Shown: one piece after another, positions 46,271 through 56,528 of the stretch
Layout of the letters: every line of letters begins with the position of its first letter
Numbering within the stretch: position 1 is the stretch's first letter
DNA from: Prevotella melaninogenica
GTDB lineage: Bacteria > Bacteroidota > Bacteroidia > Bacteroidales > Bacteroidaceae
Assembly: GCF_013267595.1 (NCBI RefSeq)
Contig: NZ_CP054011.1
Span: 1,378,147 to 1,442,146 of the forward strand
Reading direction: 5' to 3'
DNA length: 64,000 nucleotides
Position numbers and translations under genes: made by a program
The notes under the pieces: generated by a model
The model's input: the letters and a program-made list of their open reading frames with translations, nothing else
Databases searched by the model: none
What the model was told of the DNA's origin: nothing

Positions 46271-47074
46271 ATGATTGGTGCTATTATAGGAGATATTGTT
46301 GGCTCACGCTTCGAATTCGGAGCAGCTCCACAGAAAGGATTTGAGCTTTTTACATCTGATTGTTCTTACACAGATGATACGATTTGCACCATCGCTATTG
46401 CCGATGCGGTGCTGAATGAACGTGACTATCAGGAGAGTCTGCTCGATTGGTGTCAGCGTTATCCAGACCCGATGGGCGGATATGGTAGGCGATTCTATCA
46501 ATGGATTAACTCCGACAATCCCCAGCCCACGGATTCATTTGGTAATGGTTCTGCCATGCGTGTCAGCCCTATTGGGTGGCTATTCGACGAGTGGGAGGAT
46601 GTAATTGAGGAAGCTAAGAAGAGTGCTATCGTAAGTCATAACCACCCCGAAGGCATTAAGGGCGCACAATGTATTGCTGAAGCTATCTGTTGGCTACGCT
46701 TGATGCGCTTTTCTAAGTCGGATGTCGAGCGCAAAGTTGAGAAGTTCTTTGGCTACGAGTTACCACCTATGCGGTATATTAAGAAGATTGGTTCTGAAGG
46801 ACACTTTGATGGAACCTGTCAGGAAACCGTACCGATGGCACTGCGCTGTTTCATGGATGCCAATAGTTTCGAGGAGACCATCCGCCTCGCTGTACTATGT
46901 GATGGCGATACAGACACGAAGGCGTGCATCGCTGGTTCGGTTGCCGAAGCCTATTTTCCTGTGCCAGAATGGATAATCGAAAAGGCAATCAGCTACTTGC
47001 CAGATGATATGCTCATTATTCTCGAACAGTTTTATGAGCGTATACAAGATAGCTGTGGGACTAAAAAAGGATAG
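46271..47074 (+). CDS. ADP-ribosylglycohydrolase family protein
   Basis: 267 residues. N-terminal MIGAIIGDIVGSRFEF and the metal site SYTDDTICTIAIADAV (TDDT near residues 35-38), then GNGSAMRVSPIGW and the C-terminal CDGDTDTKACIAGSVAEAYF, the second metal-binding segment. These enzymes (DraG/ARH type) remove ADP-ribose from proteins or free ADPR derivatives in the cytoplasm. No ADP-ribosyltransferase gene is seen nearby. A hairpin ACAACGCTGTTTT/AAAACAGCATTGT follows at 47109-47147. Confidence 0.92.
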   Translation: MIGAIIGDIVGSRFEFGAAPQKGFELFTSDCSYTDDTICTIAIADAVLNERDYQESLLDWCQRYPDPMGGYGRRFYQWINSDNPQPTDSFGNGSAMRVSPIGWLFDEWEDVIEEAKKSAIVSHNHPEGIKGAQCIAEAICWLRLMRFSKSDVERKVEKFFGYELPPMRYIKKIGSEGHFDGTCQETVPMALRCFMDANSFEETIRLAVLCDGDTDTKACIAGSVAEAYFPVPEWIIEKAISYLPDDMLIILEQFYERIQDSCGTKKG

Positions 47075-47108
47075 CTTTAAGCCTTTTAGAATTATGCATT
47101 ATCAAATC

Positions 47109-47147
47109 TAACAACGCTGTTTTGAAGACTGTAAAACAGCATTGTTG
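47109..47147 (+). terminator. Hairpin after ADP-ribosylglycohydrolase gene, possible terminator
   Basis: ACAACGCTGTTTT and AAAACAGCATTGT pair; the T tract behind it is weak. Confidence 0.45.
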
Positions 47148-47151
47148 CAAG

Positions 47152-47172
47152 TTATTTTCATGAAAATAATTC
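47152..47172. repeat. Single AT-rich TTTTCATGAAAATAATTC unit
   Basis: Matches the end units of the blocks at 37894-37984 and 58294-58383; its last bases overlap the patatin stop codon. Confidence 0.6.
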
Positions 47173-48160
47173 ATCGTTGATGCTCTTTCATGAACGTCCC
47201 TAACTGCTTTCGATACAGAATACCAGTATCCTCGCCTATTTTAAGGATAGCTTTTATCGCCTTTGCATTGAAGTCGGTGACACCATAAGAACCTAAATCG
47301 GGATTAATATAGAGGTCGGCTTTCGTGCGATTGACATTATATTTCTTTATATCAGGACGTTCTGCCAACCAATCTAAGATACCTCCCAGTCCCTTCAGAA
47401 AGCCAAAGGGCGAACGATAGTCATCACGTTTGCGCTGTTGAAGGTCGACGGCAATAACGATATCTGCCCCCATCTTTCGTACAACATCCACTGGAAGATT
47501 ATTACCCATACCACCATCCACCAGCATCAGCGTGTCTATCTGCACTGGTTTGAACGCACCAGGAATAGCCATACTGGCACGCATATTACGCGCTAAAGAA
47601 CCAGTATCAAGGACTATTTCTTGTTGACGACGGATGTCAAAGGCTACACACGAGAAGGGAATAGCCTGCTTGACGGTACCACGTTGTACGGGAGAACGAC
47701 TGATGAGTGAGTCAAGGAAATTATAGATATGGTCACCATGCAACATCCAAAACCCTGTATTTTTATCAGCATCAGCCTTTTTACGAACAGGAAAGCCGAA
47801 GAGAAAGATTACACCATCTTCCTCTTTATAGACCTTTCCAACAAGTGTTGTGTCTCTATCTGCCAAAAGTGCCAACCAATTCTGCGAGCGGAAGAGTTTT
47901 TCGAGGTCATCTGCACGATAGCCCTGCGCGTATAATCCGCCAATAATCGCACCTATACTTGTTCCAGCAATATAGTCAACAGGAATCTTTTCTCGCTCCA
48001 ACTCTTTTAGTATTCCTATGGCTGCAGCACCTTTCGCACCACCGCCACCAAGCACAAGTCCCACCTTTGGGCGGGTCTTCCCACCTTCGTTCTGTTGCTG
48101 TGCCTTCACAGATAAACCACAGCATATCAGCATCAGAAATACAAGTAAGTATTTTTTCAT
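47171..48160 (-). CDS. Patatin-like phospholipase
   Basis: 329 residues with signal peptide MKKYLLVFLMLICCGLSVKAQ. The oxyanion-hole GLVLGGGGAKGAAAIG is at ~33-48, the nucleophile elbow GTSIG near residue 68 and the catalytic Asp in VDGGMGNNLPVD near residue 205, so the Ser-Asp dyad is complete. Related to the RssA/PlpD-type secreted patatins, but no beta-barrel follows. Probably a periplasmic lipid acyl hydrolase. Between it and the next gene is a 16-bp tandem repeat. Confidence 0.92.
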   Translation of the reverse strand: MKKYLLVFLMLICCGLSVKAQQQNEGGKTRPKVGLVLGGGGAKGAAAIGILKELEREKIPVDYIAGTSIGAIIGGLYAQGYRADDLEKLFRSQNWLALLADRDTTLVGKVYKEEDGVIFLFGFPVRKKADADKNTGFWMLHGDHIYNFLDSLISRSPVQRGTVKQAIPFSCVAFDIRRQQEIVLDTGSLARNMRASMAIPGAFKPVQIDTLMLVDGGMGNNLPVDVVRKMGADIVIAVDLQQRKRDDYRSPFGFLKGLGGILDWLAERPDIKKYNVNRTKADLYINPDLGSYGVTDFNAKAIKAILKIGEDTGILYRKQLGTFMKEHQR

Positions 48161-48260
48161 AGCGACAAAAGTAATGTTTTTCTAAGAGAAAAGCGTGTTT
48201 TTTCCTTTTATTGTTGCTTTTCATTTCTCCAACAATCTTCATATTTCCTCAAAAGCAAGT

Positions 48261-48343
48261 AACTTGTCCACTCGTCAACTTGTCTACTCGTCAACTCCAA
48301 AACTAACAACTTGTTCACTCGTAAACTTGTTTACTCGTCAACT
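48261..48343. repeat. 16-bp tandem repeat AACTTGTNNACTCGTC, four units
   Basis: Units at 48261-48276, 48277-48292, 48308-48323 and 48324-48339, with a broken copy between the second and third. It lies between the divergent patatin and RluA genes. Related words occur at 41930-41968. Confidence 0.8.
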
Positions 48344-48361
48344 ATTCCCTACCTTTGCACC

Positions 48362-50077
48362 ATGAAGTTCCATCCTATCCTATCAGAACAGCCCCCATCC
48401 ACTCGGTTTAATAATCCTTTCGATTACGAACCAGACGCTCTTTGCCGTGCAGCAGTCAAGCAGTTGCAGGCAGATCTCCCTATTGAACCAATCGAAGGAA
48501 AGATGTATGGCGTTCTGATTGTTGAGCGAAACGGAGAGATTGGTTATCTGCAAGCCTACTCTGGACAAATAGCTGATGAGGGAGAAGACTTTGTTCCAGC
48601 TGTTTTCAACTATCTTCAGCCCGATGGTTACTTCAAGACTCATGAGGCAGAGATTACCCAATTGAATCAAAAGATAGCCCAACTAAAAGCCTCAACAGCC
48701 TATCGACAGGCACTGGATAACCTAAAAAAGATTCAGCAAGAGGCTGAAAAGGCTATCGAAGAAGCACGGAAAGTGATGCAAGGTGCCAAGTTCTTACGTG
48801 ACAAACGACGTAAGGAGACTTTTATTTCAGAAGCAGAACGCAACGAGATGACACGCCAGAGCCAGTTTCTTAAAGCTGAATTGCAACGTAAGAAAAAGGC
48901 TTATGCTGAACAGATTACCGCTGCACAGACTATTATAGACTCCTATCAAGAACAGATAACAGCTTGGAAGCGAGAGCGGAAAATGAAGTCTGACCGGCTA
49001 CAACGTTGGCTTTTCTCTCAGTTCTCACTACTCAATGCATGCGAAGAACGTAAGAACTTACTCGATATCTTCCGTGATTATTATCTGCAGAACAGTCCTG
49101 CACGTACGAAGGCTGCCCATATAACAAGTGTAAATACTGCTGAACGTGCTGCCAAGGAGAGTCTCGCAGCTTCACTACTTCCGCCTTCTGGCGCAGGTGA
49201 ATGCTGTGAACCAAAGCTCTTACAATATGCCTTTCTTCATGGTTATAAGCCTATTAGCATGGCAATGTTTTGGTGGGGACCATCGCCAAAGACCGAGATA
49301 AGACAGCATGGAAACTACTATCCTGCTTGCAATGGAAAGTGTAAACCTATCTTGGAGTGGATGTTGGAAGGGATAGACGTTGACGATAAGGAGTGCGATA
49401 GGACAAATAATGAAACAGAAACTGTGCCTTCTGAAGGGCTAAAAATACTCTATGAAGACGATTATCTTGCAGTAGTTGTCAAACCGTCGGACATGCTTTC
49501 TGTTCCAGGAAAAGGTTGTCAACCATCCGTTTACAGTATTCTAAGCGAACGATGGAAGGGTAAGAGCGATGCCTTCATGGTACATCGATTAGACATGGCA
49601 ACAAGTGGTTTGCTTGTTGTGGCACGTACTTCTGAGGTTCATAAGGCTTTGCAAGCACAGTTTATTGAGCGAACTGTCAAGAAGAAGTATGTTGCTTTAC
49701 TTCCTCTCTCTATCCTTGAAAAACAGTTACCAGCAGAGGGACGGATAGAACTTCCACTTTCTCTCGATCCAGACGACCGTCCTCGACAGCGTGTTGATAG
49801 GACTAATGGGAAGCCAGCTATCACAGAGTATCGTCTTATCGGTAAGACAACATACGGAAAAGAAACATTGAAAGCAGTGAAGATTGAACTCTATCCGCTG
49901 ACAGGTCGTACCCACCAGCTGCGCGTTCATTGTGCTCATCCAGACGGATTGGGTACTCCTATCATTGGCGATAACCTCTACGGACAACGAGCTGAACGCC
50001 TTTGGTTACACGCAGCTCACCTTGAGTTCACCCATCCCATAACCCAAGAGCGGATGAGTTTTGATACTCCTTTATAG
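48362..50077 (+). CDS. RluA-family pseudouridine synthase with long N-terminal extension
   Basis: 571 residues from the ATG at 48362; the longer frame reads through the tandem repeat. The catalytic domain occupies about residues 360-571, with HRLDMATSGLLVVART (catalytic Asp) and LYPLTGRTHQLRVHC. The first ~350 residues are specific to this type: a beta region (GVLIVERNGEIGYLQAYSGQ), a long coiled coil (about 105-225, many Lys/Glu/Gln), and a Cys-containing GAGECCEPKLLQYAFLHGYKPI...YYPACNGKCKPILEWML block. The substrate RNA cannot be told. Confidence 0.9.
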   Translation: MKFHPILSEQPPSTRFNNPFDYEPDALCRAAVKQLQADLPIEPIEGKMYGVLIVERNGEIGYLQAYSGQIADEGEDFVPAVFNYLQPDGYFKTHEAEITQLNQKIAQLKASTAYRQALDNLKKIQQEAEKAIEEARKVMQGAKFLRDKRRKETFISEAERNEMTRQSQFLKAELQRKKKAYAEQITAAQTIIDSYQEQITAWKRERKMKSDRLQRWLFSQFSLLNACEERKNLLDIFRDYYLQNSPARTKAAHITSVNTAERAAKESLAASLLPPSGAGECCEPKLLQYAFLHGYKPISMAMFWWGPSPKTEIRQHGNYYPACNGKCKPILEWMLEGIDVDDKECDRTNNETETVPSEGLKILYEDDYLAVVVKPSDMLSVPGKGCQPSVYSILSERWKGKSDAFMVHRLDMATSGLLVVARTSEVHKALQAQFIERTVKKKYVALLPLSILEKQLPAEGRIELPLSLDPDDRPRQRVDRTNGKPAITEYRLIGKTTYGKETLKAVKIELYPLTGRTHQLRVHCAHPDGLGTPIIGDNLYGQRAERLWLHAAHLEFTHPITQERMSFDTPL

Positions 50078-50211
50078 GTATCGAAGCTATCTACTCTTCG
50101 TTTTCCGGTTCTTCCGTATTGCTTTTGCAGAAAAATCGAAGTTACTCATTAAATAAAGACATAGCTAATACAGTCAGCTATCTGTCCTTTTATCATCCTC
50201 TGACATTAAAA

Positions 50212-50775
50212 ATCATTTCTTTTTAGACTTCGAAAATCTGCAGACAAGGGTTTGAAAAATTATTACATAATTTCAAATAAGACATCAATAAATAACGGCA
50301 AAACCACATATAAAAAGCGAGTCTGTAATCAACAGCAAATCAATTAGTTATAAAATAGCAAAGTAAAAGGTGCTTAATTGGACTTCAAAAGGGCGTTAGT
50401 AAGGGGCTTAAAGAGCATCTTTTGCAAGTCAATTGGGCATCTTTTAGGAGCCAAAAGAGCATGTATTCAAAATTATTATGTGAAAAATTATGACAGAATA
50501 ATAAGTTATTAGCCTAATTAGCCCAATTGGACCAAATAGCCTAATTAGGCTAATAGGAATAAATTGTTTGTAGAAGGCAGATAAACATCGCACCTAATTA
50601 CATTTATCATGTAGTTTATCCGCCGTTCTAAAACCATCTAATTGGGGGGTAATTATACCGGTGTTGGGTGATGGTTGTTGGGTGTTGAGCCTTTATAAAA
50701 CAATCTTATTGGAGGTAATCATACCATATATGTAGATTAATCTCATATTATTAACAATTTGGGTTTAATGGAAGC
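50212..50775 (+). repeat. Dispersed long intergenic repeat, copy B (core 50365-50466)
   Basis: Same 5' start, core and 3' half as copy A, with TTAGCCTAATTAGCCC / GGCTAATAGG palindromes at 50508-50552 and one GGTGTTGGGTGATGGTTGTT unit near 50658. The right end runs into the last codons of kup. Confidence 0.85.
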
Positions 50776-52759
50776 CCTCGTTTTCCTCTATTCTTTCAAC
50801 CCTTGGAATACTATTTCCTACCTTTTTAGCATGTGACTTTAATGTGAGTGGTACGTTCTCTATCAAGACATTACTCGTATTCAGACCTAAAGAACGTGTC
50901 ATACTCAATTTCAAATGGTCAATCCATTCATAGGCATCCATGATAAGTCGCTCCTTAAAAGAGAAAGAAGCGAAGGTTGAATAAATCCTATTAATAAGCA
51001 CAAATACGAAGTTTCCCATCACATTATGCTTAGCTAATGACGGATAAGATGACGCAAGAGAGAACTCATTCTTAGCCACCATATCCTCGATTATCTGCCT
51101 AAAATAACGATTGACAAGTGGGTGGATGCGGAATCCTAACCGTAGATTGATACGATAAAGAGTATCGGGAACGAGCGTGGTAACGTCATATTCCAGCGTT
51201 GAAGGACTGTCTTGATAGTCTATATGCAGCAAGAAATAATGATCAGCACGCATTGGATGCTTGTTAATAATTGAATAGAGAATCTTCTGTTCGATGTCGT
51301 ATTTACCCCCAAGTTTGGTGAGATAGACAATATTTGTCGCATACTTAGGGATTGACTCATCGTTCTTAATATCGGAAATAATACTGAACGATTCACGAAC
51401 ATCACGTATCTGTATCTGCGAATTACGAATGGTTGTGGCATTATACCACACATACATGATTGCTATCATCACACTGGCAAGAAGCATGGTTACCCAACCT
51501 CCATTCATAAACTTTGCCATGTTTGCGACGAAGAAGATACTCTCCAAACCGACAAAGACGATAAGGAACAGAAGTGTTAGCCAACGATTTACTCGACGAA
51601 TAGTAAGATAAGCACTCAAGAGGAAGGTAGTCATGAGCATGGTTATCGTGATTGACAAGCCGTAAGCAGCCTCCATTCGTTCCGAACTCTGGAAGAAAAG
51701 TATCACAATCACACATAAGATAAAGAGCGACATATTGACAAATGGGATATAAAGTTGTCCCTTAACATCGGTCGGATACTTAATCTTCTGACGTGGCCAA
51801 AACTTTAAGTTCATTGCTTCACTGAAGATAGTAAACGAGCCACTAATCAATGCTTGACTTGCAATAATTGCTGCTATCGTTGCCATAACGATACCGAAAA
51901 AGAGCATGCCGTGGGGCATAATGGCATAAAAAGGATTCAACCCAGAGGTAAGATTATCAACATGTGCAATTATCCAAGCCCCTTGACCAAGATAATTAAG
52001 GATAAGCATAATCTTAACAAATGCCCAACTCGTTCGGATGTTGTTAATTCCACAATGTCCTAAGTCGGAATATAAGGCCTCAGCACCTGTCGTACAGAGG
52101 AACACTGCACCCAAGATTAAGAACCACTCTGGGTTACTCGTCAGCAAGCGGATGGAATGTAAGGGATTGAAAGCTTGCAGAATAGGAATATAATCACCAA
52201 TATGCATAGCTCCTAACACACCCAACATTGAAAACCATAAGAGCATTAAAGGACCAAACAACTTGCCAATCATATTCGTTCCAAATTGCTGAATGAAGAA
52301 CAAAACAGTAACAATACAAAGGGCAATAGGCACAACTGGGGTCTCTGGTTCATAGACCTTCAATCCTTCTATAGCAGAGAGAACCGTAATAGAAGGCGTT
52401 ATAACACCATCAGCTATCAGCGTACTGGCACCAATTATCGCTAAGAAATAAAACCATTTACGACTATGTCGACGTATTAAAGCATACAAAGCGAGTATTC
52501 CACCCTCTCCTTTATTATCCGCACGAAGGGCAATTAAGACATACTTAACAGTCGTTTGAAGGGTTAATGTCCATATAATACACGACACTGCACCGATGAT
52601 ATATTCAGCATTAACAGGGTTTCCAGCCCTAACAATAGCCTTCATCACATACAAAGGAGATGTACCTATATCTCCGAAAACAATACCTAAGGTTACAATA
52701 ACGCCCATTAAACTTAGTTTATGGCGTACAGAATTACTACAATTGTTATCCCGTGTCAT
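50765..52759 (-). CDS. kup: Kup-type potassium uptake transporter
   Basis: 664 residues. N-terminal half hydrophobic with about 12 membrane helices, starting LSLMGVIVTLGIVFGDIGTSPLYVMKAIV (the Kup signature GDIGTSPLY near residue 29), then LRADNKGEGGILALYALIRR and the SLWF-like central block. The soluble C-terminal domain begins near residue 450 and is normal in length. It imports K+ with H+. The 3' end coincides with the edge of repeat copy B, so the last residues may have been altered by it. Confidence 0.94.
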   Translation of the reverse strand: MTRDNNCSNSVRHKLSLMGVIVTLGIVFGDIGTSPLYVMKAIVRAGNPVNAEYIIGAVSCIIWTLTLQTTVKYVLIALRADNKGEGGILALYALIRRHSRKWFYFLAIIGASTLIADGVITPSITVLSAIEGLKVYEPETPVVPIALCIVTVLFFIQQFGTNMIGKLFGPLMLLWFSMLGVLGAMHIGDYIPILQAFNPLHSIRLLTSNPEWFLILGAVFLCTTGAEALYSDLGHCGINNIRTSWAFVKIMLILNYLGQGAWIIAHVDNLTSGLNPFYAIMPHGMLFFGIVMATIAAIIASQALISGSFTIFSEAMNLKFWPRQKIKYPTDVKGQLYIPFVNMSLFILCVIVILFFQSSERMEAAYGLSITITMLMTTFLLSAYLTIRRVNRWLTLLFLIVFVGLESIFFVANMAKFMNGGWVTMLLASVMIAIMYVWYNATTIRNSQIQIRDVRESFSIISDIKNDESIPKYATNIVYLTKLGGKYDIEQKILYSIINKHPMRADHYFLLHIDYQDSPSTLEYDVTTLVPDTLYRINLRLGFRIHPLVNRYFRQIIEDMVAKNEFSLASSYPSLAKHNVMGNFVFVLINRIYSTFASFSFKERLIMDAYEWIDHLKLSMTRSLGLNTSNVLIENVPLTLKSHAKKVGNSIPRVERIEENEGFH

Positions 52760-52784
52760 TCTTATTATATCTTAAAACGGATGC

Positions 52785-52792
52785 AAAGGTAA
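52785..52792 (-). promoter_or_regulatory. -7 element of kup
   Basis: Minus-strand TACCTTTG 26 bases before the kup ATG; the -33 box is poor. Confidence 0.45.
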
Positions 52793-52844
52793 ACAAAATC
52801 ATGATAACTGCATAACCCTCTTAAGGCTTTTATCTATATTTCTT

Positions 52845-52874
52845 TTGTCGTTTCTCTTATTTACTGTAACTTTG
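52845..52874 (+). promoter_or_regulatory. Promoter of metG
   Basis: TTG 52845-52847, 19-base spacer, TAACTTTG 52867-52874; ATG 27 bases downstream. Confidence 0.8.
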
Positions 52875-52901
52875 CAGTAGATAATAAATAATCAAACAGA
52901 T

Positions 52902-54965
52902 ATGGAAGAAAAGAAATTTAAGCGCACCACTGTTACCGCAGCATTGCCTTATGCGAATGGAGGTGTACATATAGGACACCTTGCTGGTGTATATGTTCCT
53001 GCCGATATCTACGTTCGTTATCTCCGATTGAAGAAGCGTGAAGTTGCTTTCATTGGTGGTAGTGACGAGCATGGTGTGCCTATCACCATCCGTGCTAAGA
53101 AGGAAGGTATCACCCCACAGGACGTATGTGACCGTTATCATAAGTTGATAAAGGACTCTTTTGAAGAGTTTGGTATCTCCTTCGACATCTATAGTCGCAC
53201 AACAAGTGAGACTCACCACAAGTTTGCTTCAGACTTCTTCCGTAAGCTATATGATGATGGTAAGCTCGTCGAGAAGGAGAGTGAGCAGTACTATGATGAA
53301 GAAGCTCACCAGTTCCTTGCCGACCGTTATATCATGGGTGAGTGTCCTCACTGTGGCAATCCAAATGCTTATGGCGACCAATGCGAGAAGTGTGGTAGTG
53401 ACCTTAGCCCTATGGAACTGAAGAATCCTCACTCAACCATCTCTGGTTCACAGCCTATCATCAAGCGTACTAAGAACTGGTACCTGCCTTTGAATGACTA
53501 TCAAGAGTGGCTGAAGCAGTGGATTTTGGAGGATCATAAGGAGTGGAGACCAAACGTTTATGGTCAGTGTAAGAGCTGGTTAGACATGGATCTCCAGCCA
53601 CGTGCTATGACCCGCGACCTTGATTGGGGTATTCCTGTACCAGTAGAGGGAGCTGAGGGCAAGGTGCTTTACGTATGGTTTGATGCGCCTATCGGCTATA
53701 TTTCAAACACAAAGGAGCTTTGCGAAAAGGATCCAGAGCACTTCGGCAACTGGCAGAAGTGGTGGCAAGACCCAGAGACACGTATTGTTCACTTCATTGG
53801 AAAGGACAACATCGTGTTCCACTGTCTTATCTTCCCAACTATGTTGAAGGCGCATGGCGACTATATTTTGCCTGATAACGTACCATCAAACGAGTTCCTT
53901 AACCTTGAAGATGATAAGATTTCTACAAGTAAGAACTGGGCAGTATGGCTCCACGAGTACCTCCGCGACTTTGAAGGAAAGCAGGATGTACTACGCTATG
54001 TACTGACTGCTAACGCACCAGAAACCAAAGATAACAACTTCACTTGGAAAGACTTCCAAGAGCGTAACAACTCTGAACTCGTTGCTGTATATGGTAACTT
54101 CGTTAACCGTGCACTGCAATTGACCAAGAAGTATTGGAATGGTGTGGTTCCTGCTTGTGGTGAATTGGAAGAGGTTGACCGCCAGACTATCCAAGAGTTC
54201 AAGGATGTTAAGGCAAAGGTAGAGGCTTATCTCGATATCTTTAAGTTCCGTGAGGCACAGAAAGAGGCTATGAACCTCGCCCGCATCGGTAACAAATACA
54301 TAGCAGAGACAGAGCCTTGGAAGCTTTGGAAGACCGACCCTAAGCGCGTGGAGACCATTCTCTACTTCTCGCTTCAGCTCGTTGCCAACCTCAGTATTGC
54401 CTTCGAACCATTCTTGCCATTCAGCAGTAAGAAACTTCGTGAGATGATTAACATGACGGAGTATGACTGGAGTGAACTTGGTTCTACCGACCTTCTCCCA
54501 GCTGGTAAGCAGTTGGCAGAGCCTGAGTTGCTCTTCGAGAAGATTGAGGATGAGGCTATCGAGGCTCAGTTGCGTAAGTTGGAAGAGACTAAGAAGGCTA
54601 ACGAAGCCGCTTCCTACAAGGCTGAACCAATCAAGAAGGATATTCCTTTCGAAGACTTCGAGAAACTCGACATCCGTGTTGGACATATCATCAAGTGCGA
54701 GAAGGTGAAGAAGAGTAAGAAGCTCTTGCAGTTCACTATCGACGATGGTTCGGGTGTTGAGCGCACCATTCTCAGTGGTATTGCAGCCTACTACGAGCCA
54801 GAGCAGCTCACTGGTAAGGACGTTCTCTTCGTTGCTAACTTTGCTCCTCGCAAGATGATGGGCATCGAGAGTCAGGGAATGATACTCTCTGCCGTTAATT
54901 TCGATGGCTCACTCTCTGTAACAACAACTATGGGTGAGGTGAAACCAGGTAGTCAAGTGGGATAA
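52902..54965 (+). CDS. metG: Methionyl-tRNA synthetase
   Basis: 687 residues. HIGH motif ([10 protein letters not shown] near residue 22), zinc knuckle [18 protein letters not shown] (residues ~147-164), KMSKS variant KISTS in [10 protein letters not shown], and a C-terminal tRNA-binding EMAP-like domain ([20 protein letters not shown]). This is the MetG1 form with appended dimerisation domain. Own promoter; two terminators follow (54966-54987 and 55000-55048). Confidence 0.97.
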   Translation: MEEKKFKRTTVTAALPYANGGVHIGHLAGVYVPADIYVRYLRLKKREVAFIGGSDEHGVPITIRAKKEGITPQDVCDRYHKLIKDSFEEFGISFDIYSRTTSETHHKFASDFFRKLYDDGKLVEKESEQYYDEEAHQFLADRYIMGECPHCGNPNAYGDQCEKCGSDLSPMELKNPHSTISGSQPIIKRTKNWYLPLNDYQEWLKQWILEDHKEWRPNVYGQCKSWLDMDLQPRAMTRDLDWGIPVPVEGAEGKVLYVWFDAPIGYISNTKELCEKDPEHFGNWQKWWQDPETRIVHFIGKDNIVFHCLIFPTMLKAHGDYILPDNVPSNEFLNLEDDKISTSKNWAVWLHEYLRDFEGKQDVLRYVLTANAPETKDNNFTWKDFQERNNSELVAVYGNFVNRALQLTKKYWNGVVPACGELEEVDRQTIQEFKDVKAKVEAYLDIFKFREAQKEAMNLARIGNKYIAETEPWKLWKTDPKRVETILYFSLQLVANLSIAFEPFLPFSSKKLREMINMTEYDWSELGSTDLLPAGKQLAEPELLFEKIEDEAIEAQLRKLEETKKANEAASYKAEPIKKDIPFEDFEKLDIRVGHIIKCEKVKKSKKLLQFTIDDGSGVERTILSGIAAYYEPEQLTGKDVLFVANFAPRKMMGIESQGMILSAVNFDGSLSVTTTMGEVKPGSQVG

Positions 54966-54999
54966 GATAAGCCTAATCGGCTTTTTTCAAATAACCTTA

Positions 55000-55048
55000 A
55001 AAGGCAATTATAATGTGTGAATCTCCACACTTTATAATTGCCTTTTTT
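55000..55048 (+). terminator. Intrinsic terminator of metG
   Basis: AAAGGCAATTATA pairs with TATAATTGCCTTT, extended by GTGTG/CACAC, then TTTTT. A smaller AGCC..GGCT-TTTTTT hairpin precedes it at 54969-54987. Confidence 0.9.
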
Positions 55049-55218
55049 ATTAAGTTTCAATACCTTAGAATAATACGCTAAGTTCGTTGACTCTTTTTGT
55101 TTACATCATGGTTTGAAGAAAAGAAATCTCTCACTTTCAAACTAAACTCTGCTCTCCTTCTCACCTTTACATCTCATAGACAGTAATTGAAAGTCCAAAG
55201 ACACATACATATTACATA

Positions 55219-56253
55219 TTAGAAATACTCCTTTACGGCAAACTCAAACTGTTCCATGAATATTTGCTTAAAGGCATAAAGGCTATTTTGCTCATAAAAG
55301 ATAAGCATAGCTTTCTTGTAGTCTATTGAGTCTACAGAACGAAAACTAAGTGGACAATAGTCATTAGCAATAAGTATTGCATTACTCGTAATACGTGCTG
55401 TGCGCTTATTCCCATCTGAGAAGGGTTGAATATAAGACAGAAGTACGAGTGTGAGTAGGGCTTTCTCAAAGATATTAGACTTACTATTGATTAGTTCACA
55501 GGCTTCTCTCATAGCCTCACGGATTTGGAATTCATTATCTAAAGGGTGGTAATTAGTACCTGTAATGCCCACACGATGACGACGAAGACCTTTATCTATA
55601 GAGAGATCCTTTGTTAGTAATTGGTGAATATCCTCTATATGACTAACCGTTAGTTCCTGTAGATAGTCTGGGTTGTCAAGGACAAAGCTCAAAGCATCCT
55701 TATGATTGAGTAGCATCACAGCCTCTTCTTTCGACTTACCTTCAGCTGTCTTGCTCTCACGGAGCAAACGTTCTGTTTCAAGCAAAGTATATGTGTTACC
55801 TTCTATTTGCGAAGACTTCCAACTAAGATCAATTCCTAACCGCTCCATCTCCTTACGATACTCATTATCAGTCAACTCATTGACATGCTGCCGAAATTCA
55901 TCTTGTAATGCATCAAGGTGAGCTTGCTCTTTGTCTGAGAAAAGTCTTGTTTCTGTGAGTAGACCATTAATTAACTCAAAATTGTAACTTCTTTGCACCT
56001 GTCGCTTATCCACTTCAAGCGCGAAATAAGTATCAAGATTGAGTGGCATCAGCAACTGGGCTTGGGGAGAAAGCCTATAACGAGTAGCACGTGCTTTTCC
56101 TTCTGCCACGATGTCTCCTGCCTTAATGCCAGCTGTTATCATACGTTTCAAAGTCGCATCACTACCTTTGAAAGCCGTTCCTGTAGAAATATCACCACGA
56201 GAAGAGAGTGGATGATAATGCAGATATTGCAATATATCTCTTGATTCATTCAT
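55219..56253 (-). CDS. Winged-helix Fic protein with Gln replacing catalytic His
   Basis: 344 residues. Residues 1-70 look like a winged helix (DILQYLHYHPLSSRGDISTGTAFKGSDATLKRMI). The inhibitory motif SSQIEGNTYTLLETERLL is at 147-164, and a Fic core follows. The loop reads IQPFSDGNKRTARI (275-288), where active Fic proteins have HPFxxGN[G/K]R: the catalytic His is Gln276. AMP transfer by the usual mechanism would be lost; a regulatory, phosphoryl-transfer or de-AMPylation role is possible. No partner gene is adjacent. Confidence 0.85.
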   Translation of the reverse strand: MNESRDILQYLHYHPLSSRGDISTGTAFKGSDATLKRMITAGIKAGDIVAEGKARATRYRLSPQAQLLMPLNLDTYFALEVDKRQVQRSYNFELINGLLTETRLFSDKEQAHLDALQDEFRQHVNELTDNEYRKEMERLGIDLSWKSSQIEGNTYTLLETERLLRESKTAEGKSKEEAVMLLNHKDALSFVLDNPDYLQELTVSHIEDIHQLLTKDLSIDKGLRRHRVGITGTNYHPLDNEFQIREAMREACELINSKSNIFEKALLTLVLLSYIQPFSDGNKRTARITSNAILIANDYCPLSFRSVDSIDYKKAMLIFYEQNSLYAFKQIFMEQFEFAVKEYF

Positions 56254-56528
56254 GACTTACAAACCTTAATCGGTGCAAATATAGCAATAAAAAGCGAATT
56301 ATCGGTTCATCGCGAGCCTAAAAACGAGTAGAAAGAATGGTATTTTGAGCCGATTCTTACGCTCTATATGTTTTAAAGGCAAGCACTCGATAACTCTACA
56401 CAGCCCTTAAAAGCTACATGTTCAACTCATTTTATTTACCAAAAGCAATATAAGGGACCTCCTCAAATAGTAAGAACAAAACGACAACACACAAACTCTT
56501 TTATTCGTAATCCCTTTGTTTAAGATAA

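Noticed and set aside
48261..48343. Possible CRISPR array
   Set aside because: Units are 16 bp and directly tandem, with no spacers and no cas genes in the window.
53991..54686. Long minus-strand ORF of 231 codons
   Set aside because: It lies wholly inside metG on the opposite strand and has no recognisable protein features.
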